A DNA stretch of 54,289 bases from Acidobacteriota bacterium (GTDB lineage Bacteria; Acidobacteriota; Terriglobia; Terriglobales; Acidobacteriaceae): contig JAJZHE010000002.1 in the NCBI GenBank assembly GCA_021804655.1, forward strand, positions 1 through 54,289, given 5' to 3'. Below are positions 9,507-17,857 of this stretch, one piece after another. A program made the translations under genes and the position numbers. Numbering within the stretch: position 1 is the stretch's first letter; each line of letters begins with the position of its first letter. The notes beneath the pieces are model-generated. The model was not told the DNA's origin. It worked only from the letters and a program-made list of their open reading frames with translations, and did no database searches.

Positions 9507-10046
9507 TTATGACGCTTCCTCGGGCATCAGGCAGATGTCGGGCAGATTGCGATAGCGCTCGGCAAAATCCATGCCGAAGCCGATGACGAAAAGATTGGGA
9601 ATGGAGAAGCCGACATAATCCGCTTCGATCGGCTCCAGTCGCCGCGACGGCTTGTCCAGCAGGGTGGCGATGCGCAGGCTTTTCGGATGGTGCTGGAGAA
9701 AGATCTTGCGCAGATAGGTCAGTGTGATCCCGGTGTCCAGAATATCCTCGACCACCAGAACGTGTTTGCCCTCGATCGGCTCGTCCAGGTCTTTGATGAG
9801 CTTGACGGCGCCCGAGGTGCGATTGCTTTTTCCGTAGCTGGAGACGGCGACAAAGTCGAAGGTCGCGTCCACATCGACCGCGCGCGCCAGATCGGCCAGA
9901 AAAGGAGCAGCGCCTTTCAGAACGCCGATCATGACGAGTTTTTCGCCTGCCAGATCGCGCGTGATCTGCGCGCCCAACTCCTGAATCCGCGCCGCAATCT
10001 GCTCACGCGTGAAGAGAATTTCCAGTCCGTGTTTGTCTGTTGCCAT
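9507..10046 (-). CDS. hpt: hypoxanthine phosphoribosyltransferase
   Basis: Type I phosphoribosyltransferase converting hypoxanthine/guanine plus PRPP to IMP/GMP. The 179-residue length is standard. The PRPP-binding motif VVEDILDTGITLT is at 98-110, and the flexible loop residues SSYGKSNRTSG are at 69-79. It is the first gene of the minus-strand run hpt-deoC-phosphatase-PNP-kinase and faces lgt across a 93-bp divergent region. The base released by the downstream phosphorylase is the substrate of this enzyme, so the neighbours form a coherent pathway. Confidence 0.96.
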   Translation of the reverse strand: MATDKHGLEILFTREQIAARIQELGAQITRDLAGEKLVMIGVLKGAAPFLADLARAVDVDATFDFVAVSSYGKSNRTSGAVKLIKDLDEPIEGKHVLVVEDILDTGITLTYLRKIFLQHHPKSLRIATLLDKPSRRLEPIEADYVGFSIPNLFVIGFGMDFAERYRNLPDICLMPEEAS

Positions 10047-10139
10047 GCGAATCAGTATCGCCTTTCGCGGGCATCGCCGCCAAATCGTACGCGTGCCAAT
10101 TTCGCCTCATCCACCTGCCGCCGTCTATACTTGCTGAGT

Positions 10140-10979
10140 ATGCTGCCGTATCTGCACATCGGATTTCACTTTGCTTTCCACCTTGGCGGACATTTCTTCC
10201 GCGTGGGTCCGTGGGATATTCCCACCTTTGGGCTGATGCTGTGGGTGGCGACCGTGAGCGGTGCGATGGTGCTCCATCTCAGTTTTCGCCGCGCGCACAT
10301 TCTGGATCGCCAGGGCGAGCCAGCCGATGCCGTGGGCATTGTGGCCATGGCCGTGGTCGCCGGCATCGTCGGAGCCAAGCTTTGGCACGTCCTCGATACG
10401 CCTGCCGATTTCCGCGCCGCGGGCTGGTCGGTGCTTTGGGCTACGGGTGGATTCGCCTGGTTTGGCGGACTGGTCGGAGGCATTCTTGCGCTGATCGTGC
10501 AGGGGCGCTCCGTTGGATTGTCCGCGCTGAAGACGCTCGATCTTGCCTCGCCGGCTGCGGCGGTCGGTTACGCCATCGGTCGCATCGGCTGCCTGACCAG
10601 CGGTGACGGCGATTACGGCATTGCCAGTCATCTTCCCTGGGCCATGGCCTTCCCCAATGGACTCGATCCCACGCCGCCTGGAGTGCGCGTCCACCCCACG
10701 CCACTCTATGAGTGCATTGTTGGACTGCTGATTGCCGCATGGCTGTGGAAGCGCTCCGCGCAGCAACTGCACCGCGTGGGCACGGGTGCGGTCGTGGGAG
10801 AGTATCTCGTCCTGACCGGCATCGCGCGTTTTCTGGTGGAGTTCATCCGCATCAATCCGCACATTTTGTGGGGACTGTCGAATGCGCAACTGGCCAGCAT
10901 AGGCTCGACGATTGTCGGAGTATTGCTGATGTTGCGAGCGCGTCCGGTTCATTCCAGGCAGGCATCCGCCACAGCCTGA
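10140..10979 (+). CDS. lgt: prolipoprotein diacylglyceryl transferase
   Basis: Inner-membrane enzyme that transfers diacylglycerol from phosphatidylglycerol to the lipobox Cys of prolipoproteins. The 279-residue protein has about seven hydrophobic segments and the N-terminal LPYLHIGFHF typical of Lgt. The usual signature (GRxGNFxNxE) appears in a variant form, GRIGCLTSGDGDYG, at about 147-160, followed by the conserved HPTPLYE. The start is ATG 10140. A TATACT box at 10126-10131 lies so close that a transcript from it would have almost no leader; this is a weak inference. It is convergent with the next oxidoreductase gene (10-bp gap). Confidence 0.9.
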   Translation: MLPYLHIGFHFAFHLGGHFFRVGPWDIPTFGLMLWVATVSGAMVLHLSFRRAHILDRQGEPADAVGIVAMAVVAGIVGAKLWHVLDTPADFRAAGWSVLWATGGFAWFGGLVGGILALIVQGRSVGLSALKTLDLASPAAAVGYAIGRIGCLTSGDGDYGIASHLPWAMAFPNGLDPTPPGVRVHPTPLYECIVGLLIAAWLWKRSAQQLHRVGTGAVVGEYLVLTGIARFLVEFIRINPHILWGLSNAQLASIGSTIVGVLLMLRARPVHSRQASATA

Positions 10980-10989
10980 GCTGCGTTGC

Positions 10990-12060
10990 TTAAAGCGCTG
11001 TTGGCTCGTTCGTCCAGTCGCACTCCACCCAGCGTTGCGCGCGTGCGCTCTCTTCTGCCATCTCCAGAATGCGCGCCACGCGCCAGGCCTCCAGCGCCGT
11101 CACCGGCGGCGCGGCAATGCCCAGCAGCGCATCGCGCACTCCGGCGTAATAGAGCCGATAATCGCCTGCAACCGTGGCGATGGATTGCTTGCGGACTTCG
11201 CCGTTGCGCTCGACCGCGAGCACACCCCATGCGGACTCTGCTTCCACGCCCAGGTCGTTGGTCACCTTCGATCCATTGGCGCGCAGCCGTTCTTCCTGCG
11301 GGTCCAGCCCCCACTTCACAAAATCGCCTTTGTTTCCGCGTGCGCGATAACGCGGGCGCGGCTGAGCCGACAAGCAGTTGGCCGAGGCCGTGGCAACCAG
11401 TCCTGGGTAGTGCATGTGCACGGTGAAGCTGTCCACGGCGCGGGCGTTTGCGCGCTCGGCGAGCACCTCGGCGCTGACCGCCTCCGGCAGGCCAAAGAGC
11501 TGCACGATCTGATCCACCAGATGCGTGCCCAGATCAAGCAGAGTTCCCGTGCCCGCTCCGCCGGCATCGCGCCAGACTTCGGGCTTCGGCGTCGGACGCC
11601 AGCGGTCAAACGTCGATTCAAAATGAACCACGTTGCCCAGCGCCTGCTCCCGCAGCAATCCGCGCAGCGTCATGAAATCACCGTCAAAGCGACGGTTGTG
11701 ATACGGAATCAGCTTGCGCCCGTTTGCACGCGCCGCGGCCATCATGGCTGCAATTTCTTCGCTGGAGTTGCCAACGGGCTTGTCCACCACCACATGGCGA
11801 CCCGCAGCCAGCGCCTGTTTCGCCAGCGAAGCGTGAGCGTGATTCGGCGTTGCGATCACGATCAGCTCCAGCGACTTGTCTTCGAGCATGGCCTCCAGCG
11901 AAGAACAGGTGCGAATTCCCGGATAGCGCGTCTCGGCCTCACGCCTGCTGCGCTCCACAACCGCTGCCAGCTCCAGCCCATCGACGGCATCGATCATCGG
12001 CGCGTGAAACACCTGCCCCGCCAGTCCAAAACCCACCACTCCCGCTCGAATTGCCGCCAT
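10990..12060 (-). CDS. Gfo/Idh/MocA-family NAD(P)-dependent oxidoreductase
   Basis: A 356-residue cytoplasmic dehydrogenase acting on a sugar, sugar acid or inositol; the substrate cannot be read from sequence. The Rossmann motif GFGLAG is at 10-15. The catalytic lysine is in VVDKPVGNS (K94), a DKP form of the family EKP motif, and the active-site His is probably in DLGTHLVDQ. The arrangement with HNRRFDGDF resembles YdgJ-like scyllo-inositol dehydrogenases. It is a single-gene unit, convergent with lgt and divergent from the respiratory operon, with a 409-bp spacer. Confidence 0.9.
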   Translation of the reverse strand: MAAIRAGVVGFGLAGQVFHAPMIDAVDGLELAAVVERSRREAETRYPGIRTCSSLEAMLEDKSLELIVIATPNHAHASLAKQALAAGRHVVVDKPVGNSSEEIAAMMAAARANGRKLIPYHNRRFDGDFMTLRGLLREQALGNVVHFESTFDRWRPTPKPEVWRDAGGAGTGTLLDLGTHLVDQIVQLFGLPEAVSAEVLAERANARAVDSFTVHMHYPGLVATASANCLSAQPRPRYRARGNKGDFVKWGLDPQEERLRANGSKVTNDLGVEAESAWGVLAVERNGEVRKQSIATVAGDYRLYYAGVRDALLGIAAPPVTALEAWRVARILEMAEESARAQRWVECDWTNEPTAL

Positions 12061-12469
12061 GCGTCCCGCCCCCCTTCTGCTTCCAATCGTTTCGCCTTGA
12101 GTGTACCAAGCGCGGCCTGAAGCGAGTGCGCGTATATTCCTGCTCGAAATTCATTTTGACGCATGAGTTATCCTGACCATGAACGACCAAGATCATCGCA
12201 GATGAAGGCTCGATCGTGGCTAAGTTTTTTCTTCGGTCAATATGTAATCCCGGAAATGTGCGCCTGTGACAGTGATCACACCTGATGTGACAGCGGTGTT
12301 TTTATACTCAATTCAATGGTGAAGTCGCTCTGCTCATTCCGGTGTTCGGGTCTGCGTTCAGGTCTGCGGTCGGTTTGAACGGTGTATTCTTCAACGTGCG
12401 AACGAGGTCAGGATTTGATTCCTTCAACGATAGAATTGCGTGGTTTTCCGCGCAGAGATGGAGAATGCA
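12061..12469. other. 409-bp intergenic region upstream of the respiratory operon
   Basis: No credible gene was found on either strand. The right half is AT-richer and holds the CRP-type palindrome and promoter described separately. From the -10 box to the first gene there is a leader of about 150 bp with no obvious riboswitch or strong hairpin. Confidence 0.6.
12265..12308 (+). promoter_or_regulatory. CRP/FNR-family operator with adjacent promoter
   Basis: The bases TGTGACAGTGATCACA at 12265-12280 match the CRP consensus TGTGA-N6-TCACA exactly. A further TGTGACA half-site starts at 12286. A TATACT hexamer lies at 12303-12308. If transcription starts about 7 bases later (near 12315), the palindrome centre (12272.5) falls close to -42, the classical class II activator position overlapping a poor -35. 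The downstream gene is the first of the cytochrome c/Rieske/cytochrome b operon. The site is read directly; the regulator and its effector (cAMP, redox or NO) are inference. Confidence 0.6.
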
Positions 12470-13789
12470 ATGAGGTGGTCACTCAAAGAATGGATCGTAC
12501 TGGCGGCACTGCTTTTCGCCTTGCCGTATGCACAGGCCGTCCCCAGCTTTGCCCGTCAGACGGGACTTTCCTGCAATGTCTGCCACACCAATCCACCGGA
12601 GCTGACTCCCTTCGGACGCAAGTTCAAGCTGCAGGGCTACGTCCTCACCGATATGACGGCAAAGGACAAGATTGGCAACACACGCGACCTGCTGCTTTCC
12701 AAATACATTCCGCTCTCCGCGATGATCGAGCTTTCCAATACCTCAATCCAGTCCACACAGCCCGGATCGCAGAATAACTCCGCTGGATTTCCGCAGCAGC
12801 TCAGCCTCTTTCTCGCAGGAGCCTTCGCCTCACACTTTGGCGGACTGGCGCAGATCACCTACACCCATGCGGACGATCACTTCGGCATGGACAATACCGA
12901 CCTGCGCTATGCCAACCAGGGAAAACTCGCGGGCAAGGACTGGCAATACGGCATCACAGCCAATAACAATCCTGGCGTCGAAGATATCTGGAACAGCACG
13001 CCTACCTGGGGGTTTCCGTGGATATCCACCGGCGCCGGGGTCGGCTCGCTGGCTTCGCCCGTGATTCAGAATCTGGGTCAGGACGTTGCCGGGGTCGGCG
13101 GCTATGGCATGTGGGATGACCACCTTTACGGCGATCTTTCCATCTATCGCTCTGAACATGCCGGCGCTCCTGTTCCGGTGACTGGAACGGGACAGGCGTA
13201 CAACATCAGCGGCGTTGCTCCCTATTGGCGTATGGCCTGGCAGCAGAACTTCGGCAACAACTACCTGGAGGTCGGCAGCTATGGAATGTATATGAAGTCA
13301 TTCCCCAATGCGATCTCCGGCCCGGAGGACGAGTATCTCGATCCATCGTTTGACTTCCAGTACGAGCGGCCTTTTGGCGCCAATCTGCTGGATGCGCACG
13401 GCACCTGGATTCACGAGAGTTCGACGCTGAATGCAACCTTCGCCTCCGGAGGTGCAAGCACCGCGGATAATCATCTGAATACGCTGAAGCTGGACAGCAC
13501 CTTCCACTGGCGCAGCCGCTATGCTCTGACCGGCGCGCTCTTTCAGACGACGGGAAACTCCGATGCGCTGCTCTACGCGCCAGCCGCGGTCACGGGCAGC
13601 AACAATGGCAATCCCGACACGGCCGGTTACATTGCCCAGTTCAGTTACTGGCCGGTGCAGAATATCGACCTCACGGCGGCCTATACGGGCTATACCAAAT
13701 TCAACGGCGCCAGCAGCAACTATGACGGAGCCAATCGCAATGCTTCCGATAACAACACAGTTTACGTTGCACTCTGGCTCAATTTCTAA
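12470..13789 (+). CDS. exported outer-membrane-like protein with one c-type heme site
   Basis: A 439-residue protein with a signal peptide (MRWSLKEWIV... to AQA, about residue 23). A single CNVCH heme-binding motif follows at 35-39, in the conserved context FARQTGLSCNVCHTNPPELT and then FGRKFKLQGY. The rest is rich in aromatic, Gly, Asn and Ser residues in alternating strands and ends in ...VYVALWLNF, typical of an outer-membrane beta-barrel. I infer an N-terminal periplasmic heme followed by a barrel, perhaps a conduit or electron-transfer porin. ATG 12470 is preferred because GGAG lies 6 bases upstream; ATGs at 12458 and 12440 are in frame. It precedes the Rieske gene by 27 bp, so a role in the same electron-transfer chain is likely but unproven. 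Confidence 0.72.
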   Translation: MRWSLKEWIVLAALLFALPYAQAVPSFARQTGLSCNVCHTNPPELTPFGRKFKLQGYVLTDMTAKDKIGNTRDLLLSKYIPLSAMIELSNTSIQSTQPGSQNNSAGFPQQLSLFLAGAFASHFGGLAQITYTHADDHFGMDNTDLRYANQGKLAGKDWQYGITANNNPGVEDIWNSTPTWGFPWISTGAGVGSLASPVIQNLGQDVAGVGGYGMWDDHLYGDLSIYRSEHAGAPVPVTGTGQAYNISGVAPYWRMAWQQNFGNNYLEVGSYGMYMKSFPNAISGPEDEYLDPSFDFQYERPFGANLLDAHGTWIHESSTLNATFASGGASTADNHLNTLKLDSTFHWRSRYALTGALFQTTGNSDALLYAPAAVTGSNNGNPDTAGYIAQFSYWPVQNIDLTAAYTGYTKFNGASSNYDGANRNASDNNTVYVALWLNF

Positions 13790-13816
13790 GCTCAATTCTT
13801 CCTCAAGGAGGTCCCA

Positions 13817-14374
13817 ATGCAGGAGAACGCAAACATCCCGGTTTCATCCTCGACAAGCGAGGTGATTGTCATCAACCGTCGTTCATTCATGGGCGCGCTG
13901 CTGGGCATCGGCACTGCGGCCATGGGAGCGTTGCTGGCCGTACCGGTACTGCGGTATGTGCTGTACCCGCTCTATGCTCGCGCCACAGGCTCGGGCTGGT
14001 CAGAGGTGGGCGCAGTCAGCGATTTTGCCACAGCGCAGGCCCCCATCCGCAAGACCATCACCTTCACGCAGCGCGATGGCTGGCGCGAGGTTGTCAGTTC
14101 ACAATCGGTCTATGTGCATCGCGAAGAAAACGGTGATCTGCGCGTTCTCTCGGCCATTTGTCCGCACCTGGGATGCAGCGTCTCCTGGCAGCAGGGGCAG
14201 GATGAGTTTGTCTGCCCTTGCCACGGAGGCCGCTTCAAGCCCAACGGAACGCACGTCTATGGACCGCCGCCGCGCGGGATGGATGAGCTGCCCTCACGCG
14301 TGGATAATGGAAAACTTCAGGTGCACTTTGAGTACTTCCGCTCCAATGTGCCGAACAAGGAAAGACTGAGCTAG
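13817..14374 (+). CDS. Rieske [2Fe-2S] subunit of a bc-type complex
   Basis: Quinol:cytochrome c oxidoreductase Rieske subunit of 185 residues. A twin-arginine-like anchor NRRSFMGALLG (20-30) leads one transmembrane segment (about 25-48). The cluster is bound by CPHLGC (115-120) and CPCHGG (133-138), which supply two Cys and two His ligands and the disulfide pair. A near-perfect AAGGAGG ribosome-binding site lies 6 bases before the ATG. It is followed 28 bp later by the cytochrome b gene, so both core subunits are adjacent. Confidence 0.94.
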   Translation: MQENANIPVSSSTSEVIVINRRSFMGALLGIGTAAMGALLAVPVLRYVLYPLYARATGSGWSEVGAVSDFATAQAPIRKTITFTQRDGWREVVSSQSVYVHREENGDLRVLSAICPHLGCSVSWQQGQDEFVCPCHGGRFKPNGTHVYGPPPRGMDELPSRVDNGKLQVHFEYFRSNVPNKERLS

Positions 14375-14402
14375 CGACTGAGCTTGAGCAGAAGGGGAAA
14401 TC

Positions 14403-17081
14403 GTGGAAAACGAAAAAAAGACCAGTAATTCCTCCGAGTCTTCCGGTTCCGCACACGGAAAACTCTTCCGCTGGCTCGATCGTCGAGCCGACCTCGACAA
14501 GCTGATGAAGGAGTCCTTGAACGAACCGGTGCCGGGCGGCGCACGACTTGCCTATGTCTTCGGTTCCGGACTGCTTTTCATCTTCATCTCGCAGATCATC
14601 ACCGGCATCTGCCTCGCGCTGTACTATGTGCCCTCGGCAGAGACCGCGCACACCAGCGTGGCCTATATCACCAAGCAGGTTGCCGCCGGTGCATTCCTGC
14701 GCAGCCTTCACTACTACGGCTCCAGCGCGATGATTATCGTGCTGGTCCTTCATTTTCTCCAGACATTTCTTTACGGTTCTTACAAGGGCCGTCGCGAGTT
14801 GCTCTGGCTCTCCGGAGCCACGCTCTCGCTTTTTGTTCTGGGCATGGGCTTCACCGGCTATCTGCTGCCGTGGGATCAGAAAGCCTACTTCGCCACCGCG
14901 GTGGGAACCAATATCGTCGGTGAAGTGCCGCTGATTGGCAACTGGCTCACCCGGCTGCTGCGCGGCGGAGACACCATCGGCACGCTGACGCTCTCCCGCT
15001 TTTACGTCGCACATGTTTTCCTGATTCCCGGCATGATTTTTCTCTTCATCGCCTCGCATATTTTTCTTTTCCGCAAGGCCGGTGCCGCTGGTCCCATGAA
15101 CGAAGACCCGGTTGAGCCGAAGATGCCAGCCGAGTACTTTTATCCGAAACAGGTCATCATGGACATGGCCTTTTCGCTGCTGCTGATGGTTGGCCTCGGC
15201 TTCCTGGCTTACTTCCATCCAGTTGGACTGGGACCGATTGCAAATCCGGCGGATACGCACTTCCTGCCTCGTCCGGAGTGGTATTACCTGCCCATGTTCG
15301 AGTGGCTCAAGTTCTGGGAGGGGCCAAAGGTCGTCTTTGCCGTTGTGGTCGTCCCCGGTTTGCTTGCCGCCGGATTTTTCCTGTTGCCGTTTCTCGATCG
15401 CGGCTTTGAGCGCAGACCCTGGCGCAGGCCGATCCCGTTGCTTGCCGTCGCCATCGTGATGGTCGGCATTGTATATCTGGGCATGCGCAGCGAGATGGAC
15501 GATCGCAGCGACCCCACCACTGCCGCGCAGCTCAAGCTGCAGGAGCAGCAGGAAAAGGCGTACTCCGCAGCCCCATTTCAGCCCTATATCGAGTCTCCCG
15601 GAGGCACAGGCCCATCCGCTTTGCCTAGTGGACCGGTCAGCCCGCTGGTTGCCCAGGGACGCGGCATCTTCCAGGAGCATGGCTGCTCCGGCTGTCACGG
15701 AGATGTGGGTCTGGGCGGTGTCGTCGGACCCAATTTGACCGGAATCACGACCAAATTTCCGGAAGCGCAACTGATCGATCTGCTGCATCATCCGAATGCG
15801 CAGATGCGCGCCGGCAACATGCCTTCCGTGGATATCGCTCCCGATCAGATGAAGGCGCTGCTGGCCTATCTGGCCGTTATCGGAACTCCGTCAGCCAATG
15901 TTCAGGCATCGTACATCACCAATGCTGCGCAAGCCCCATCCTCATCTGGACAGGGAACGAACGGCGGTTCGGCCGCCTCAATGGCTGGACCCGCGGCTGC
16001 GTCATCTGAGGCAGCTCCAGCCAGTCCGTCCACTGAAGCGGTAGCCGGTGCTCAGGTATATCTGGAGCATGGCTGCATCGGATGCCACGGTGCAAACGGC
16101 GTCGGCGGTCGCGCTCCTGCGTTGGCTCCGCTGGTTGCATCGCTCGGAGACGTGCAGTTGATCGCGCTCGTTCAGCACCCCAATGCCAAAATGACCAAAG
16201 GCGGCATGCCTCCGTTCTTTGGCAGCCCGGACCAGTTGCATCAGCTTGTGGCTTATCTCCGCTCGCTGAAGGCTCCTTCGCCTGGAGCAGCTCCGCAGCC
16301 TGCGCCGCAGCAGCAATCGATTGTGCGCTATCCGGACATGGGCACATCCTCTGGCGCTGCTTCGCCACAGACAAATGCTGAGGCAACTGCCCAGACGAAG
16401 CCGGCAGCGATGAGCAGCACAACGGGTGCGGCCATGCCCGGTCAGCAATACTTCCAGGATCTTGGTTGCGTGGCCTGTCATGGGCCAAGTGGTCAGGGAA
16501 CGCGTTTTGCGCCCTCGCTGATTGGCGTTGGCGAGAAGTTTCCCGGCGATAAACTGCCATATCTGCTGCACCACATGACGCCGAAGATGCGCGCCGCCGG
16601 GATGCCGCAGATCATGTTGCCGGAGGCGCAATTCAACGAGCTGATCGCCTATGTACGCAGCCTGAAACCGGTCACGACTACGACGGCCATGGCAGCAGCA
16701 GGCTCATCCACGTCGGCTGCTCCTTCCGCTTCGTTGCAGCAAGGAAATCCAGGAACAGTGTCAGCCAACAATGCTCCTCCCGCGGCACCCAAATGGCAGG
16801 TGTCGCAACTGTCGCCGCTGGCGCTGCAAGGAAGAAAAATCTTCGAACGGAATCGTTGCGAAACCTGCCACGGCATCGATGGTTTGCATGGAACGGTTGC
16901 TGCGCCACCGCTTGCTGGAACGGCATCGCTGCTGCCTGCTGACAGTCTGGAGAGTCTGCTGCGGCACCACACCACGCGCATGCAGCAGGGAGGCATGCCG
17001 CTCACCAATATGAACCCGCCGGACATGCGTGCCCTGGTCACGTATATCCGCGCCTTGCCGGCAAGCGAGGCAGCGCAATAA
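14403..17081 (+). CDS. cytochrome b fused to four tandem cytochrome c domains
   Basis: An 892-residue core subunit of a bc/b6f-type complex. Residues about 40-365 are a full-length cytochrome b with around eight membrane helices. Heme-b ligand pairs are H103/H117 (13 between) and H204/H219 (14 between, the spacing known from b6-type proteins). The Qo motif PEWY is in FLPRPEWYYLP. After residue 400 come four c-type domains with CSGCH (428), CIGCH (558), CVACH (689) and CETCH (819). They are spaced about 130 residues apart. Each has a downstream GxMP methionine ligand and the domains are separated by Ala/Ser/Pro/Thr-rich linkers. No separate cytochrome c1 gene is adjacent, so these domains probably take its role. 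The start is GTG 14403 after AAGGGGAAA. Confidence 0.93.
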   Translation: MENEKKTSNSSESSGSAHGKLFRWLDRRADLDKLMKESLNEPVPGGARLAYVFGSGLLFIFISQIITGICLALYYVPSAETAHTSVAYITKQVAAGAFLRSLHYYGSSAMIIVLVLHFLQTFLYGSYKGRRELLWLSGATLSLFVLGMGFTGYLLPWDQKAYFATAVGTNIVGEVPLIGNWLTRLLRGGDTIGTLTLSRFYVAHVFLIPGMIFLFIASHIFLFRKAGAAGPMNEDPVEPKMPAEYFYPKQVIMDMAFSLLLMVGLGFLAYFHPVGLGPIANPADTHFLPRPEWYYLPMFEWLKFWEGPKVVFAVVVVPGLLAAGFFLLPFLDRGFERRPWRRPIPLLAVAIVMVGIVYLGMRSEMDDRSDPTTAAQLKLQEQQEKAYSAAPFQPYIESPGGTGPSALPSGPVSPLVAQGRGIFQEHGCSGCHGDVGLGGVVGPNLTGITTKFPEAQLIDLLHHPNAQMRAGNMPSVDIAPDQMKALLAYLAVIGTPSANVQASYITNAAQAPSSSGQGTNGGSAASMAGPAAASSEAAPASPSTEAVAGAQVYLEHGCIGCHGANGVGGRAPALAPLVASLGDVQLIALVQHPNAKMTKGGMPPFFGSPDQLHQLVAYLRSLKAPSPGAAPQPAPQQQSIVRYPDMGTSSGAASPQTNAEATAQTKPAAMSSTTGAAMPGQQYFQDLGCVACHGPSGQGTRFAPSLIGVGEKFPGDKLPYLLHHMTPKMRAAGMPQIMLPEAQFNELIAYVRSLKPVTTTTAMAAAGSSTSAAPSASLQQGNPGTVSANNAPPAAPKWQVSQLSPLALQGRKIFERNRCETCHGIDGLHGTVAAPPLAGTASLLPADSLESLLRHHTTRMQQGGMPLTNMNPPDMRALVTYIRALPASEAAQ

Positions 17082-17120
17082 ACCGGACGCATTCTGAGCC
17101 GAGCGCTCGGATTGAACCCG

Positions 17121-17156
17121 CTGGCGGAAGAGTTTGCGCTCTTCCGCCAGTTTTTT
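17121..17156 (+). terminator. Rho-independent terminator of the respiratory operon
   Basis: A 12-bp perfect stem CTGGCGGAAGAG / CTCTTCCGCCAG with a 6-base loop is followed directly by TTTTTT. It lies 40 bp after the cytochrome b stop codon and just before the convergent small secreted protein gene. Confidence 0.93.
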
Positions 17157-17167
17157 GTCGCAGGATG

Positions 17168-17731
17168 TCAGGAGTTCGCAGGGACTGGAGCCGTCTTCGG
17201 TGCCACATTGCTGAAGGCTTCAAACTCCGCGACGATGCGTTGCATGGCGCGTTCGAATGCCTTGTCGCGATTCTTGTGGAAGAGAGCGAAATCGATCGGT
17301 TGAATCATCGACCAGATGGGAATGTCGCTGCGCCGGTCGATCACGGTCGCGCGCAGGCAGGGCTGGCTCATAGAGTTGTCGCCGCCGTTGTAGCCGAAGA
17401 TGGAGCGGCTGGAGGTTTTGATCTCGACGACGAGATCGGCCTGGTCGGGTTGCGCGACAAGTCGATATGCCCCGCTTGCTTTGAGTGCGTTGTAGAACTC
17501 CGCGTATGCGCGCGAAGAGTCGCCGGTGAACGTGTAGGAAAAGCGCGCAATATCGGAGCTTCCGTTTGCGATGAAGATGGCGCCGGGATGCGCAAGCTCC
17601 GGCGGAATGGGGCCGTCTTTCTGTACATCGTAGTTCGATGTTGAGTGTTGAGCCTGAGCGGAGAGATTCGGCGTAAAAAGACTGAGCAGAGAAGCGGACA
17701 ACAACAAGGCAAACCCAAGGGTGCGTTTCAT
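17168..17731 (-). CDS. small secreted protein of unknown function
   Basis: A 187-residue protein with a clear signal peptide (MKRTLGFALLLSASLLSLFT..., cleavage probably after AQA near residue 27). The mature part contains FIANGSSDIARFSYTFTG, a strand-rich region with DLVVEIKTSSRS and a helical C-terminal part KNRDKAFERAMQRIVAEF. I do not recognise the family with confidence; the layout recalls DUF4136-type periplasmic or lipoprotein-like proteins but lacks a lipobox. The start at 17731 has an AAAGGAA ribosome-binding site. It is divergent from the permease gene (126 bp) and convergent with the respiratory operon. Confidence 0.75.
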   Translation of the reverse strand: MKRTLGFALLLSASLLSLFTPNLSAQAQHSTSNYDVQKDGPIPPELAHPGAIFIANGSSDIARFSYTFTGDSSRAYAEFYNALKASGAYRLVAQPDQADLVVEIKTSSRSIFGYNGGDNSMSQPCLRATVIDRRSDIPIWSMIQPIDFALFHKNRDKAFERAMQRIVAEFEAFSNVAPKTAPVPANS

Positions 17732-17857
17732 CGGGATCGTTCCTTTCCTGAAGACGAACTTCTGCTGCATGCAGACCCTGGTGCGGCAGTGAAGTTGTGC
17801 GAGAACGGCAGAGAAACCCTGCGCGGATGCCTCCGGGTTGGTATTGTGTTCAAAGCG

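Noticed and set aside
17121-17156. Small RNA gene at the strong hairpin
   Set aside because: A stem followed at once by T6 after an operon end is explained fully as a terminator.
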